DNA from: Bacteroidota bacterium
Lineage (GTDB): Bacteria; Bacteroidota; Bacteroidia; Flavobacteriales_F; PHOS-HE28
Direction: 5' to 3'
NCBI GenBank assembly: GCA_018267155.1
Contig: JAFDZE010000020.1
Coordinates: forward strand, 1-36,543
DNA length: 36,543 nucleotides
Positions 26,701 to 33,993 of the stretch are shown here, piece by piece. A program made the position numbers and the translations under genes. Position 1 is the first letter of the stretch; each line of letters opens with the position of its first letter. Below the pieces are notes generated by a model. The model was given only the letters and a program-made list of their open reading frames with translations, was not told where the DNA came from and did no database searches.

Positions 26701-27867
26701 TCAGTGTGGTTTGTTCGTTGATGTGATCACTTGCGCCCTCCTTGGTCGAACGTGGACATGTGCCTTCACCAGGGCGATGGCGCGGTCCAGGGCGGTATCA
26801 TCGGCGGCCATCACCGTGATGTGGCCCATCTTGCGGCCGGTGCGCGTCTCCTTTTTACCGTACAGGTGCAGGAAGGTGCCCGGGATCCGCAACGCTTCTT
26901 CCAGGCCCATCAGGTCCGCAGGCCCTGAGCCGCCCTCGCCCACCAGGTTGATCATGGCCGCGTGTCCCCGCAGTGCGGTATCGCCCAAGGGCAGTCCCGT
27001 GTACAGGCGCAACAACTGGTCGAATTGGCTGCTGGCGCACGCCTCGATCGTGTGGTGCCCGCTGTTGTGCGCGCGCGGTGCGGTCTCGTTCACCAGCAGT
27101 CGGCCATCGGTGGTCAGGAAGAGTTCCACGGCGTACAGGCCGGGTGTGCCGAAGGCTTCCGCAACGCGCAGTGCGAGTTGTTTCGCTCCTTCGTTCACGG
27201 TATGGGCCATGCGGGCCGGGGCGCGCAGGTGGTCCACCAGGTTGTAACGCGGATCGAAGACCATTTCCACCGGGTCGTACACGGCCTGTTCGCCGTTGGC
27301 CGAGCGCACCACCAGTACGGCGAGTTCCAGAGCGATGTCCGAGCGTTTTTCCAGTACACAGGGGCCGATGAAGGCGCGCTTCGCATCCTCCGGGCCCAGC
27401 ACGGGCATCACGCCTTTGCCGTCGTAGCCACCGGTGCACGACTTCAGGAAGCCGGGAAGCAGCGCGGGGTATCGCACCAGGTCGCGACCATCATCGAGCA
27501 GCGTGAATGCTTCGGTGGGTATCCCGTGATCCAGGTAGAACTGCTTCTGGAGCCCCTTGTCCTGGATCGTGCGCAGCGTGCCCGGGTCGGGGATGACGGC
27601 CTTGCCCAGGCCCTGAAGCTGTTCCAGGGCCTCGGTGGACACGTGCTCGATCTCGATGCCCACCACGTCCGCATCCTGGGCGAAACGGAGAACGGTATCG
27701 CGGTCATCGAAGCGGCCTTGTGTGAAGTGCGTGGCGATGCGGGCGCACGGGCAGTCGGGATCAGGGTCGAGGACGTGGACCTGCACATCGTACCGGAGCG
27801 CGTTCTCGATGAACATGCGGCCGAGCTGGCCACCACCGAGGAGCGCTATCACGGGACGAACTGCCAT
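26701..27867 (-). CDS. purK: N5-carboxyaminoimidazole ribonucleotide synthetase
   Basis: This 388-residue ATP-grasp enzyme makes N5-CAIR from AIR, bicarbonate and ATP, supplying PurE. LLGGGQLGRMFIENAL is the N-terminal glycine loop, with EIEHVSTEAL, then CTGGYDGKGVMPV in the ATP-grasp region and VNETAPRAHNSGHHTIEACA, the PurK-typical metal/substrate segment. FLTTDGRLLVNE and LYTGLPLGDTALRGHAAMIN are also characteristic. The start at 27867 lies 36 nt after a promoter element with good -33 spacing. Presence of PurK with class I PurE shows the bicarbonate/ATP route of AIR carboxylation. Confidence 0.97.
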   Translation of the reverse strand: MAVRPVIALLGGGQLGRMFIENALRYDVQVHVLDPDPDCPCARIATHFTQGRFDDRDTVLRFAQDADVVGIEIEHVSTEALEQLQGLGKAVIPDPGTLRTIQDKGLQKQFYLDHGIPTEAFTLLDDGRDLVRYPALLPGFLKSCTGGYDGKGVMPVLGPEDAKRAFIGPCVLEKRSDIALELAVLVVRSANGEQAVYDPVEMVFDPRYNLVDHLRAPARMAHTVNEGAKQLALRVAEAFGTPGLYAVELFLTTDGRLLVNETAPRAHNSGHHTIEACASSQFDQLLRLYTGLPLGDTALRGHAAMINLVGEGGSGPADLMGLEEALRIPGTFLHLYGKKETRTGRKMGHITVMAADDTALDRAIALVKAHVHVRPRRAQVITSTNKPH

Positions 27868-27903
27868 GCAAGGTCACCATCGATCTGGGCGAAGGCGATC
27901 CGG

Positions 27904-27936
27904 CGAAGATATTCCGCCCTGGATGGCCGCGATCAA
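27904..27936 (-). promoter_or_regulatory. Promoter of purK-purE: TTG-N22-TATCTTCG
   Basis: On the minus strand TTG (27936-27934), a 22-nt spacer and TATCTTCG (27911-27904) end 36 nt before the purK ATG. The TTG falls in the last codons of the upstream gene. No PurR-type operator is recognisable. Confidence 0.6.
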
Positions 27937-28550
27937 CGCCTGTGCAGCCGATGCTTGCGCCCGCCCGTATGCATCATACGATAGCCGAGACCGACCTGGA
28001 TGATCCGGTGTCGCGGATTGGTGCCATGGTCCCCGATGAGCACGGGTTTCATGCCGTAGTAATACCGCGCACAGAGGTCCCACCCGGTTCGCATATCCAG
28101 TCCCAGACCACCGAACAAGCCCACCTCGAACGGACGGACAAGATCCTTGGCGCTCTCACCATTGCTCCAAGCAGCTGCGCACCAGGCGGCTTGTGGGCCT
28201 GCCTGCAGGTTGAAGGTATTGGAAAGGAAGACCTTCACGGCCACGGGCAGTTGCACGTAGAGCATGCGTGCAGTGGCCGGTGCTGCCTCCGGAATTTGCA
28301 GATCACTCCCTTGATAGGACGCTACAAGCTCGGGTTGGATCTCCAATCTCGCACGCACCAGGAAGGGTGCGTATGCGCCCAGTACTCCCCCCGGGATGGC
28401 GGTGTACGGTACACCGTCTGCCGCCAAACGGCACCACTGCGCCCCTGCTTTGATGCCGATACCACTCCGACTGAGGCCCTGGGCATGGCTTGCCATGGGA
28501 ACGCTGATGAGAGCGGAGAAGAGCAGTGGAACGGTGAAATACGTGCGCAT
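27933..28550 (-). CDS. Predicted outer-membrane beta-barrel protein
   Basis: This 205-residue protein has a signal peptide (TVPLLFSALISVPMASHA, then QG) and then alternating strands with aromatic girdles, as in small Bacteroidota porin-like (PorT-family type) barrels: SGIGIKAGAQWCRL, ARLEIQPELVASYQG, MLYVQLPVAVKVFLSN, FNLQAGPQAAWC, FEVGLFGGLGLDMRTG, WDLCARYYYGMKPVL and a last strand IIQVGLGYRMMH. It extends into a basic tail GGRKHRLHRR beyond the last strand, which is unusual because such barrels normally end at the aromatic C-terminal strand. Function unknown. No promoter octamer is seen upstream. It lies 120 nt downstream of the metalloprotease gene on the same strand. Confidence 0.75.
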   Translation of the reverse strand: MRTYFTVPLLFSALISVPMASHAQGLSRSGIGIKAGAQWCRLAADGVPYTAIPGGVLGAYAPFLVRARLEIQPELVASYQGSDLQIPEAAPATARMLYVQLPVAVKVFLSNTFNLQAGPQAAWCAAAWSNGESAKDLVRPFEVGLFGGLGLDMRTGWDLCARYYYGMKPVLIGDHGTNPRHRIIQVGLGYRMMHTGGRKHRLHRR

Positions 28551-28670
28551 GGTGTGATCGGACCTGCACGCGTATACGGTCGGCCGACCGGGTGGTTCCG
28601 AGCGTTCGGGTACGATCCGACGGAGGGCATTCCGAGCCCGCTGAACGGACTGTGCAGCCCGTCCGCGGCC

Positions 28671-30788
28671 TCAATGCGTGTGGCGCACGATGAAACGGAC
28701 CATGTGTGTGGTGCCTTTTGTGGTGCAACGCAGGACGTAGGGTCCATTGGCCAGCGGCGTCGTGCTGATGGAGGATGTTCCGGTCGACCATCGGGCAGGC
28801 AACACGGTACGCCCGGAAGCATCCGTTACTTCCAGCGTAGCGGAGCCATCGGGGAGCCGCACGTTCAGCAGATCCCCGGCCGGGTTGGGCCACACCATGG
28901 GCGCTTGCACTACAGGTACGGCGACACCCGTGCTGGTCAGGATGGTAACGCCGTAGTCCTCGGTCTCACCGTAACTGAAATTGAAGCAGGGATCCGCGCT
29001 GGTGGGTTCGCCTTGTTCGGGGTACATGCAGCGCGCACGGAGGATGGTGGTGCCCAACGTGGCGTCCGCGGGAACGGTGAAGGCCAACTGTACGTCCTCG
29101 AACGCTGTACTGGTCTCCGCCCCGCCCAGCAGCTCAGCGGCGTCGAAGGTGCCGTTCGCATCCAGATCGATCCAGGCCGCCATCATGTCCTGCTCGTATG
29201 CGCCGGAGGTCAGCGTGAGGGTATAGCTCTGTCCACGCGCCAGCCCGGTGTTTTGGGCGGTGTAGTCGTGGTAGACGGGGCCACCGGTGCTACCACTGCC
29301 CGTATTGCTGATGCCTTCGAGTTGCACGCCATCGATGAAGTCGCCCTCAGCGGTGCCGATCGCGCTGGTGGGGATGCAGGGGTCGTTGCCATCGTCCACG
29401 ATCGTGATGCCGTAGTCCTCGGTTTCGCCCCGGCTGTAGTTGAAGCAGGGATCCACGGGATCGGCCTCGCCCTGATCGATGTACACGCCGCGCACGCGCA
29501 GTATGGTGGTGTCCGATGCCGCGTCGAGCGGTATGGTGAAGACGATGCCCTGCGCATCACCGGGGGCCGTGTTCGTGAATTCCCCCAGTTTTTCCGAAGC
29601 CTCGAAAAGGCCGTCCCGATCCATGTCGATCCACGCCGCGAAGCGATCCGGGGCAAAGGTGCCGGAGGTGATCGTGAGCGTGTCGGATCCGCCGCGTTGC
29701 AACTGGGTGATGAATTGCGCTGTGTAGTTGTTGTAGGTGGCGCCGCTGGTGCCGCCGCTGTTCAGGTTGCTGATGCTGCCGAGTTGCACGCCATCGATGA
29801 AGTCGCCCAGGCCGGTGCCGTTGCTGCTGGTGGGCACGCAGGGACCCGGGATCACGGTGCCGCAGGCGTTGTTCGTCAAAAGGCCGGGCCGCAAGCTGCT
29901 GAGCACGTTGTTCATCTGGGCCGATTGATCGGTGGTGAACATCACCACGCAGTTGGCGTAGTCCATGAAGTTCTCGTACTGGGTCAACGTGTTGCAGCGC
30001 ATCAGGCCGGGGTTGGCGCACGAATAGGTGGGCTGGTCGGTCACGGGTGTGTCATCGATCCCATCGTCGCTGCTGCATCCGCCGTCGGCCCAAGGGTGAT
30101 CCAGCCCCAAGTAGTGCCCGATCTCGTGGGTGGCCACGCGCGCACCGGCATCCAGGCCGTAGTCGTAGTCTACGACCAGCCCATCGATGGAGGTGCCCGC
30201 TGTTCCGCCGTAGGGCAGGTACGCGTAGCCATCGGTGATCAGCCCGCCCGATGCGCCGCTGGTGATGTCGCAGATCCAAATATTCAGGTAGTTGGCCGGG
30301 CTCCAGGGCGCTATGCCGTCGGGCGCTTGTTTCATGTCGTCCGTCTCGTTCTCGGGGTCGAACCAGGTCTCACCGGTCTGCGTGCGGGTGATGCCGGTGG
30401 TGGGGTTGCCTTGCGGATCGGTCTGTGCCAGGCAGAATTCGAGTTGCGGGTTGCCGCGGTCGTTCAGGAAGGCCGCACGCACGTTGCCGTAGTCGCTGTT
30501 CAGGGCATTGAAGTCCTCGTTCAGCGTGGCGATCAACTGGAGGATCAGCGCATCAGCCACGTTCTCGGCCGGGATGTTCCATACCACGTGTACCACTACC
30601 GGGATGGTCGCCGTACCGCCCCGCGCCTGTGCTGCCGGGACCGAACGCGCGGCTGCCGCGATGTCCGTGGAAAGCCCGTGTTCCTCCAGCCAGCGCTGGG
30701 TGATGGTGCGGGCCGTGCAACGCTCCTGCCCGTGCAACAACGGGAGCATGGTGGCGATCAGGGCCACGAGGGTGAGGGATCGGCACAT
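28671..30788 (-). CDS. Secreted pappalysin-like (M43) metalloprotease with two GEVED domains and T9SS sorting domain
   Basis: The protein has 705 residues from the ATG at 30788, chosen for the signal peptide (SLTLVALIATMLPLLHG, then QE) and the promoter 20 nt upstream. After a propeptide-like region, TIPVVVHVVWN opens the peptidase domain. The zinc site is H221-E222-x-x-H225-x-x-G-x-x-H231 (ATHEIGHYLGLDHPW), and M275 in NFMDY forms the Met-turn, as in metzincins of the pappalysin family. Two GEVED domains follow (about 320-470 and 475-620), each with FIDGVQL and a SRGETEDYGITI or SYGETEDYGVTI ending; a 28-bp exact repeat (29319-29346, 29781-29808) shows recent duplication. The last 75 residues are a T9SS type A sorting domain (VWPNPAGDLLNVRL, LANGPYVLR). 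It probably acts extracellularly on proteins. Confidence 0.94.
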   Translation of the reverse strand: MCRSLTLVALIATMLPLLHGQERCTARTITQRWLEEHGLSTDIAAAARSVPAAQARGGTATIPVVVHVVWNIPAENVADALILQLIATLNEDFNALNSDYGNVRAAFLNDRGNPQLEFCLAQTDPQGNPTTGITRTQTGETWFDPENETDDMKQAPDGIAPWSPANYLNIWICDITSGASGGLITDGYAYLPYGGTAGTSIDGLVVDYDYGLDAGARVATHEIGHYLGLDHPWADGGCSSDDGIDDTPVTDQPTYSCANPGLMRCNTLTQYENFMDYANCVVMFTTDQSAQMNNVLSSLRPGLLTNNACGTVIPGPCVPTSSNGTGLGDFIDGVQLGSISNLNSGGTSGATYNNYTAQFITQLQRGGSDTLTITSGTFAPDRFAAWIDMDRDGLFEASEKLGEFTNTAPGDAQGIVFTIPLDAASDTTILRVRGVYIDQGEADPVDPCFNYSRGETEDYGITIVDDGNDPCIPTSAIGTAEGDFIDGVQLEGISNTGSGSTGGPVYHDYTAQNTGLARGQSYTLTLTSGAYEQDMMAAWIDLDANGTFDAAELLGGAETSTAFEDVQLAFTVPADATLGTTILRARCMYPEQGEPTSADPCFNFSYGETEDYGVTILTSTGVAVPVVQAPMVWPNPAGDLLNVRLPDGSATLEVTDASGRTVLPARWSTGTSSISTTPLANGPYVLRCTTKGTTHMVRFIVRHTH

Positions 30789-30808
30789 GGGATGGTGGGG
30801 CCTTGTGG

Positions 30809-30816
30809 CGAATGTA
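30809..30816 (-). promoter_or_regulatory. Putative -7 element TACATTCG
   Basis: TACATTCG on the minus strand ends 20 nt before the metalloprotease ATG, between the rpe stop and that gene. No -33 TTG is seen. Confidence 0.5.
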
Positions 30817-30903
30817 CGCGCGGGTCCGGCCGGTGGGTCCCATGCGGCCCCGGTCAAGCCCGATCAGGAAAAATACCAACGGCATCGCATGGATGCGGGG
30901 TCG

Positions 30904-31554
30904 TCAGGCCGCGTTGAGCCCGGCGATGGCCGCAACCGGATCAGCGGTATTGAAAACACTGTTGCCCGCCACCAGCACATCGGCACCGTGGCCCACCAGT
31001 TCGGCCGCATTGTCCGGGCCCACGCCGCCGTCGATCTCGATCAGGCAATGGGCCCCGCGCGTGGAGATGAGTTCCCGCAGCGCCATGATCTTCCGGTACG
31101 TGTTCGGAATGAAGCTTTGCCCGCCGAAGCCGGGGTTCACGCTCATCAGGCACACCAGGTCGATATCGCCGATGATGTCCTCCAACGTACCCACCGGTGT
31201 GTGCGGGTTCAGCGCCACACCCGCTCGCATGCCCGCCTTCTTGATCGCCTGAACGGTGCGGTGGAGGTGTGTGCAGGCTTCGATATGGACGGTGAGCCGG
31301 TCGGTGCCCGCCGCCCGGAAGTCCTCGATGTATTTCTGCGGCTCCACGATCATCAGGTGGACGTCGAACACCTTCTTGGTGTGCTTGCGGATGGCTTTGA
31401 TCACCGGCGGACCGAAGCTGATGTTGGGCACGAACACGCCGTCCATCACGTCCAGGTGCAACCACGGCGCGGCGCTGTGGTCCACCAGTTCCACGGCCGC
31501 TTGCAGGTTGGCGAAATCGGCCGAGAGCAGGGAGGGGGCGATGATGTGCGGCAT
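30904..31554 (-). CDS. rpe: Ribulose-phosphate 3-epimerase
   Basis: This 216-residue TIM-barrel enzyme interconverts ribulose-5-phosphate and xylulose-5-phosphate in the pentose phosphate pathway. Signature parts are IIAPSLLSADFANLQ at the N-terminus, WLHLDVMDGVFVPNISFGPP with the metal and catalytic His and Asp, FDVHLMIVEPQKYI, VNPGFGGQSFIPNTYRKI, and IEIDGGVGPDNAAELV with the second catalytic Asp, followed by DVLVAGNSVF at the phosphate site. Length is normal. The promoter element lies 6 nt upstream of the ATG, and a secreted-protein gene diverges on the other side. Confidence 0.97.
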   Translation of the reverse strand: MPHIIAPSLLSADFANLQAAVELVDHSAAPWLHLDVMDGVFVPNISFGPPVIKAIRKHTKKVFDVHLMIVEPQKYIEDFRAAGTDRLTVHIEACTHLHRTVQAIKKAGMRAGVALNPHTPVGTLEDIIGDIDLVCLMSVNPGFGGQSFIPNTYRKIMALRELISTRGAHCLIEIDGGVGPDNAAELVGHGADVLVAGNSVFNTADPVAAIAGLNAA

Positions 31555-31560
31555 CGGGCA

Positions 31561-31568
31561 CGAAAGTA
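31561..31568 (-). promoter_or_regulatory. Putative -7 element TACTTTCG of rpe
   Basis: TACTTTCG on the minus strand ends 6 nt before the rpe ATG, which would give a leaderless or nearly leaderless transcript. It sits 17 nt from the divergent element at 31586. Confidence 0.45.
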
Positions 31569-31585
31569 GCAGTGCCCGTGGACGG

Positions 31586-31593
31586 TAGATTCG
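31586..31593 (+). promoter_or_regulatory. Putative -7 element TAGATTCG
   Basis: TAGATTCG ends 36 nt before the ATG at 31630, back to back with the rpe element. The two promoters overlap, so they may compete. Confidence 0.45.
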
Positions 31594-31629
31594 CCTCGTT
31601 CGATCCCAACGGAAGCTCCGTCGTTGAAA

Positions 31630-32202
31630 ATGCGCACGTTCCTGCTTTTCCTATCGGTGTCAGCCGTGCTGGCCACGGCGAAAGCCGACAAACCGCCGCA
31701 CAGCCCCTTCGCGGTCACCACTTTCGCCCTCAGCTTGGGCAGCACCACCGACGGGCAGTTGTTCTCGCTCTTCATCGTGAAAGTGGTGGACGATACCGTG
31801 GTGGTGGAGAGCCAGCCCATCAGCCGCCTCAACTTCATCCGCCAGGTGCAGGGTCGAACGTTCAGCGCGGCGAACCCCGATGGCGAGAACCTCTTTCGCA
31901 AGTACGGTGTGAGCAAATGCCTGAATTCCCAGGACAGTACCGGCTTCGTGAACGATTGTCCCGTGCTCGACGATCTGTGGAAACTGCGCTTTTGGGAGTT
32001 TCCGCTGCAGCTGCCAGCGGGCCAGCACCCCGTGGTCGGCTGGGCAGCCATGAAGCTGCGGCCCGATGACCGTCAGATGCTCCTGCTCAGTGGCTACGGC
32101 ATGAAGTACCCCGTGGACCTGGTGATCGGCGACAACATGTTCCGGCTCCTGCACGACATGTGCGATGAGGAGTGGGTGGCCAACTACCGCGGCGGGTTCT
32201 GA
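31630..32202 (+). CDS. Secreted protein of unknown function
   Basis: This 190-residue product starts at ATG 31630 (a TTG two codons upstream is less likely) with a signal peptide (TFLLFLSVSAVLATAKA). The mature part begins DKPPHSPFAVTTFALSLG and holds short alternating strands and helices: GQLFSLFIVKVVDDTVVVES, RTFSAANPDGENLFRKYGVS, CPVLDDLWKLRFWEFPLQLP and LVIGDNMFRLLHDMCDEEWV. Three cysteines occur. I do not recognise a family; conserved proteins of this size with a LDDLWKLRF-like block occur in Bacteroidota as far as I recall, but I cannot verify it. Codon use fits the neighbours. The non-coding repeat block begins directly after its stop. Confidence 0.75.
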   Translation: MRTFLLFLSVSAVLATAKADKPPHSPFAVTTFALSLGSTTDGQLFSLFIVKVVDDTVVVESQPISRLNFIRQVQGRTFSAANPDGENLFRKYGVSKCLNSQDSTGFVNDCPVLDDLWKLRFWEFPLQLPAGQHPVVGWAAMKLRPDDRQMLLLSGYGMKYPVDLVIGDNMFRLLHDMCDEEWVANYRGGF

Positions 32203-32280
32203 ATGCGGGGCGCTCTGGCGCCTTGCTGCGCCGAAGCGGCTACGCGAAGGCGATGCAGGCGCCCGTAGCGGCTCCCCATA

Positions 32281-32380
32281 GGCGCTTCGACGCGCTCAGC
32301 GTGACAGTTCGTAGGGAGTGATAGAACAGTGATCGTGGACACGCTTGTCCCCGCTGTCACGCTGAGCGCGCCGAAGCGCC
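32281..32380. repeat. Palindromic element with 27-bp inverted arms
   Basis: The left arm (32281-32307), starting GGCGCTTCG and ending CGTGACAG, is the reverse complement of the right arm (32354-32380) at 26 of 27 positions. The 46-nt centre contains no further hairpin of note. Folding of either strand would give a long stem-loop. Confidence 0.85.
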
Positions 32381-32382
32381 AT
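32293..32382 (+). repeat. 90-bp direct repeat, copy 1
   Basis: Starts CGCTCAGCGTGACAG and ends CGAAGCGCCAT. It matches 32641-32730 at 89 of 90 positions; the one difference is G at 32311 against A at 32659. It covers most of the left arm, the centre and the whole right arm of the palindromic element. Confidence 0.9.
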
Positions 32383-32567
32383 ACATCTGTTCTCAGTGCT
32401 CATCTTGGATCTTGGTGCGATCCTGCGCTGCGGGTCTTGATGAACGAGCACATCTGTTTTTGGAACGGGTGTCCTGCCTTCATCCCTCATTGCCGTGCAA
32501 AGAAGTGTTCAGAGCGGTCCGAACTTTCTGAGGATCGCGAAATCAGAAACGATACCGGTTTGTTGTA

Positions 32568-32592
32568 GCGCTTCGGCAGGCTCAGCGTGACA
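32568..32592 (+). repeat. Isolated arm copy of the repeat family
   Basis: GCGCTTCG, four differing bases and GCTCAGCGTGACA repeat the left-arm sequence of the palindromic element without a partner right arm. Confidence 0.75.
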
Positions 32593-32640
32593 TTGGTGGA
32601 GTGCGGTAGCGCTTCGGTCCTCCCTTCGTCAGGACAAGCT

Positions 32641-32730
32641 CGCTCAGCGTGACAGTTCATAGGGAGTGATAGAACAGTGATCGTGGACACGCTTGTCCCC
32701 GCTGTCACGCTGAGCGCGCCGAAGCGCCAT
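32641..32730 (+). repeat. 90-bp direct repeat, copy 2, abutting meaB
   Basis: The second copy, 348 bp after copy 1. Its outer left arm is split: GCGCTTCGG at 32609-32617 is separated from 32641 by 23 nt. Its right arm (32702-32728) ends 13 nt before the meaB ATG, so the meaB leader and promoter must lie within or overlap the repeat. Confidence 0.9.
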
Positions 32731-32741
32731 CTTCGCACCGG

Positions 32742-33707
32742 ATGACCCCCGACCTCTTCACCGCGATACGTTCCGGCGACCGCTCCGCACTGGCGCGCGC
32801 CATCACCCTGGTGGAGAGCACACGTCCGGCGGACGCCGAGGTGGCCCGTGCATTGCTCCGCCGATGCATGCCCTTCGGGGGTGTATCCCTACGCATCGGT
32901 ATCACGGGCATACCCGGCGCCGGCAAAAGCACCTTGATCGATGCGCTGGGACTTCGGATGATCGAAGCGGGGCATCGTGTGGCCGTGCTCGCCATCGACC
33001 CGAGCAGTGCGCGCACCGGGGGTAGCATCCTGGGCGACAAGACGCGCATGGAACGGTTGGCGCAGCGTCCGGAGGCCTTCATCCGCCCATCCCCGGCCAG
33101 TGGCATGTTGGGCGGGGTGGGGCGTCGCACACGGGAGACCATCGTGCTGTGCGAGGCGGCAGGCTTCGATCGCGTGCTCATCGAAACGGTGGGCATCGGC
33201 CAGAGCGAGTTGGCGGTGGACCACATGACGGACCTCAACCTGCTGCTCGCCATCGGCGGCGCGGGCGATGAGTTGCAGGGCATCAAGCGCGGCATCATGG
33301 AATCGGCCGACCTGATCGCGCTGACCAAGACGGACGGCGACAACGCAACACGCAACCAACGTGCGGCCGGAACGCTCAAGCAGGCCATTCAACTACTACC
33401 GCCCCGGGATCACGGTGGCCGTCCGGATGTGCTGCTCTGCTCGGCCCAGGAGAACAAGGGCATCGGCGAGTTGTTCACCGCTCTGGAGCGCCTCGGTGGG
33501 ACCCTGCACAACCAGGGCCACACCACCATGCGCCGCCGCGAGCAGGACCGCTGGTGGATGCGCGCCACCATCGAAGAACGTCTCATCACGGATTTCTACA
33601 ACGACCCGGGCGTGGTCGGCGCGCTGCCCGGCATCGAGGCGGACGTCGTCAACGGTTCACGCGGGCCTTTCGACGCAGCAGAGGAATTGTTGAAGTTGCG
33701 GGGGTAG
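32742..33707 (+). CDS. meaB: MeaB/ArgK-type GTPase, chaperone of methylmalonyl-CoA mutase
   Basis: This 321-residue G3E-family GTPase protects and reloads the B12-dependent methylmalonyl-CoA mutase. The P-loop GITGIPGAGKST (53-64) is followed by VLAIDPSSARTGGSILGDKT and RPSPASGMLGGVGRRTRETI, then the switch region FDRVLIETVGIGQSELAVD with GGAGDELQGIKRGIMESADL, and the base-recognition element TKTDGDN. A C-terminal dimerisation region with RREQDRWWMRATIEERL completes it. The related LAO/AO transport ATPase name is an older misnomer. No mutase subunit gene is in the window. The start follows a repeat copy by 11 nt; CATCTTCG just before the ATG is one base from a promoter octamer. Confidence 0.94.
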   Translation: MTPDLFTAIRSGDRSALARAITLVESTRPADAEVARALLRRCMPFGGVSLRIGITGIPGAGKSTLIDALGLRMIEAGHRVAVLAIDPSSARTGGSILGDKTRMERLAQRPEAFIRPSPASGMLGGVGRRTRETIVLCEAAGFDRVLIETVGIGQSELAVDHMTDLNLLLAIGGAGDELQGIKRGIMESADLIALTKTDGDNATRNQRAAGTLKQAIQLLPPRDHGGRPDVLLCSAQENKGIGELFTALERLGGTLHNQGHTTMRRREQDRWWMRATIEERLITDFYNDPGVVGALPGIEADVVNGSRGPFDAAEELLKLRG

Positions 33708-33728
33708 CTCCCTGGTGTGTCGCATACG

Positions 33729-33736
33729 TATCTTTG
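33729..33736 (+). promoter_or_regulatory. -7 element TATCTTTG of the toxin-antitoxin pair
   Basis: An exact TAnnTTTG match ending 18 nt before the antitoxin ATG, in the 47 nt after meaB. It implies that the pair is transcribed independently of meaB. Confidence 0.55.
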
Positions 33737-33754
33737 GGCAAACCCCGCCCACTG

Positions 33755-33982
33755 ATGACCGCTTGGCGCGACCATATCACCTCCGATCCGAAGATCATGC
33801 TCGGCAAGCCCTGCTTCAAGGGGACGCGGATACCCGTGGACCTGGTGCTGGAAAAGCTGGCCCATGGTGAGGCGGCCAAGGACATTCTGGCCGGATATCC
33901 CCGCTTGACCGAGGAGAGCATCCGGGCCGCACTCCTGTTCGCGGTCGATTCGGTGCGCAACGACATCACCTACGCCGATTGA
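33755..33982 (+). CDS. DUF433 antitoxin
   Basis: This 75-residue protein is a DUF433-family antitoxin. The family signature is clear: PKIMLGKPCFKGTRIPVDLV, then LEKLAHGEAAKDILAGYPRL with TEESIRAALLFAVD, a small winged or HTH-like fold used for DNA binding and autoregulation. The ATG at 33755 was chosen because it follows the promoter element and gives the normal family N-terminus (TAWRDHITSDPKI); a longer open frame overlaps meaB. The toxin gene starts 11 nt after its stop, the usual antitoxin-first order. In type II systems the antitoxin binds and blocks its partner. Confidence 0.9.
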   Translation: MTAWRDHITSDPKIMLGKPCFKGTRIPVDLVLEKLAHGEAAKDILAGYPRLTEESIRAALLFAVDSVRNDITYAD

Positions 33983-33993
33983 TCCCGTAGGTC

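Larger units (their letters stand above)
32203..32741. repeat. 539-bp non-coding block of palindromic and direct repeats before meaB
   Basis: No convincing gene lies between the stop at 32202 and the meaB ATG. The block holds two 90-bp direct repeats, four forward or inverted copies of a GCTCAGCGTGACA-type arm, and a middle section (about 32383-32560) that is visibly less GC-rich than the surroundings. Open frames here have atypical composition and no signal peptide or domain. The layout resembles composite REP/MITE-like intergenic elements rather than an insertion sequence: no transposase remnant is visible. Confidence 0.85.

Noticed and set aside
26194-27867. Possible single purEK fusion
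   Set aside because: purK has its own stop and purE its own ATG 3 nt later; they are separate adjacent genes.
27942-30917. 991-codon plus-strand frame opposite the barrel and metalloprotease genes
   Set aside because: It spans two well-supported minus-strand genes and their intergenic gap, and has shadow-like composition without recognisable domains.
32329-32568. 79-codon open frame inside the repeat block
   Set aside because: Its first third lies in a repeat copy and the composition is unlike the neighbouring genes; probably chance.
32281-32730. Repeat block as a CRISPR array
   Set aside because: Only two long near-identical copies with internal symmetry, irregular spacing and no cas genes nearby.
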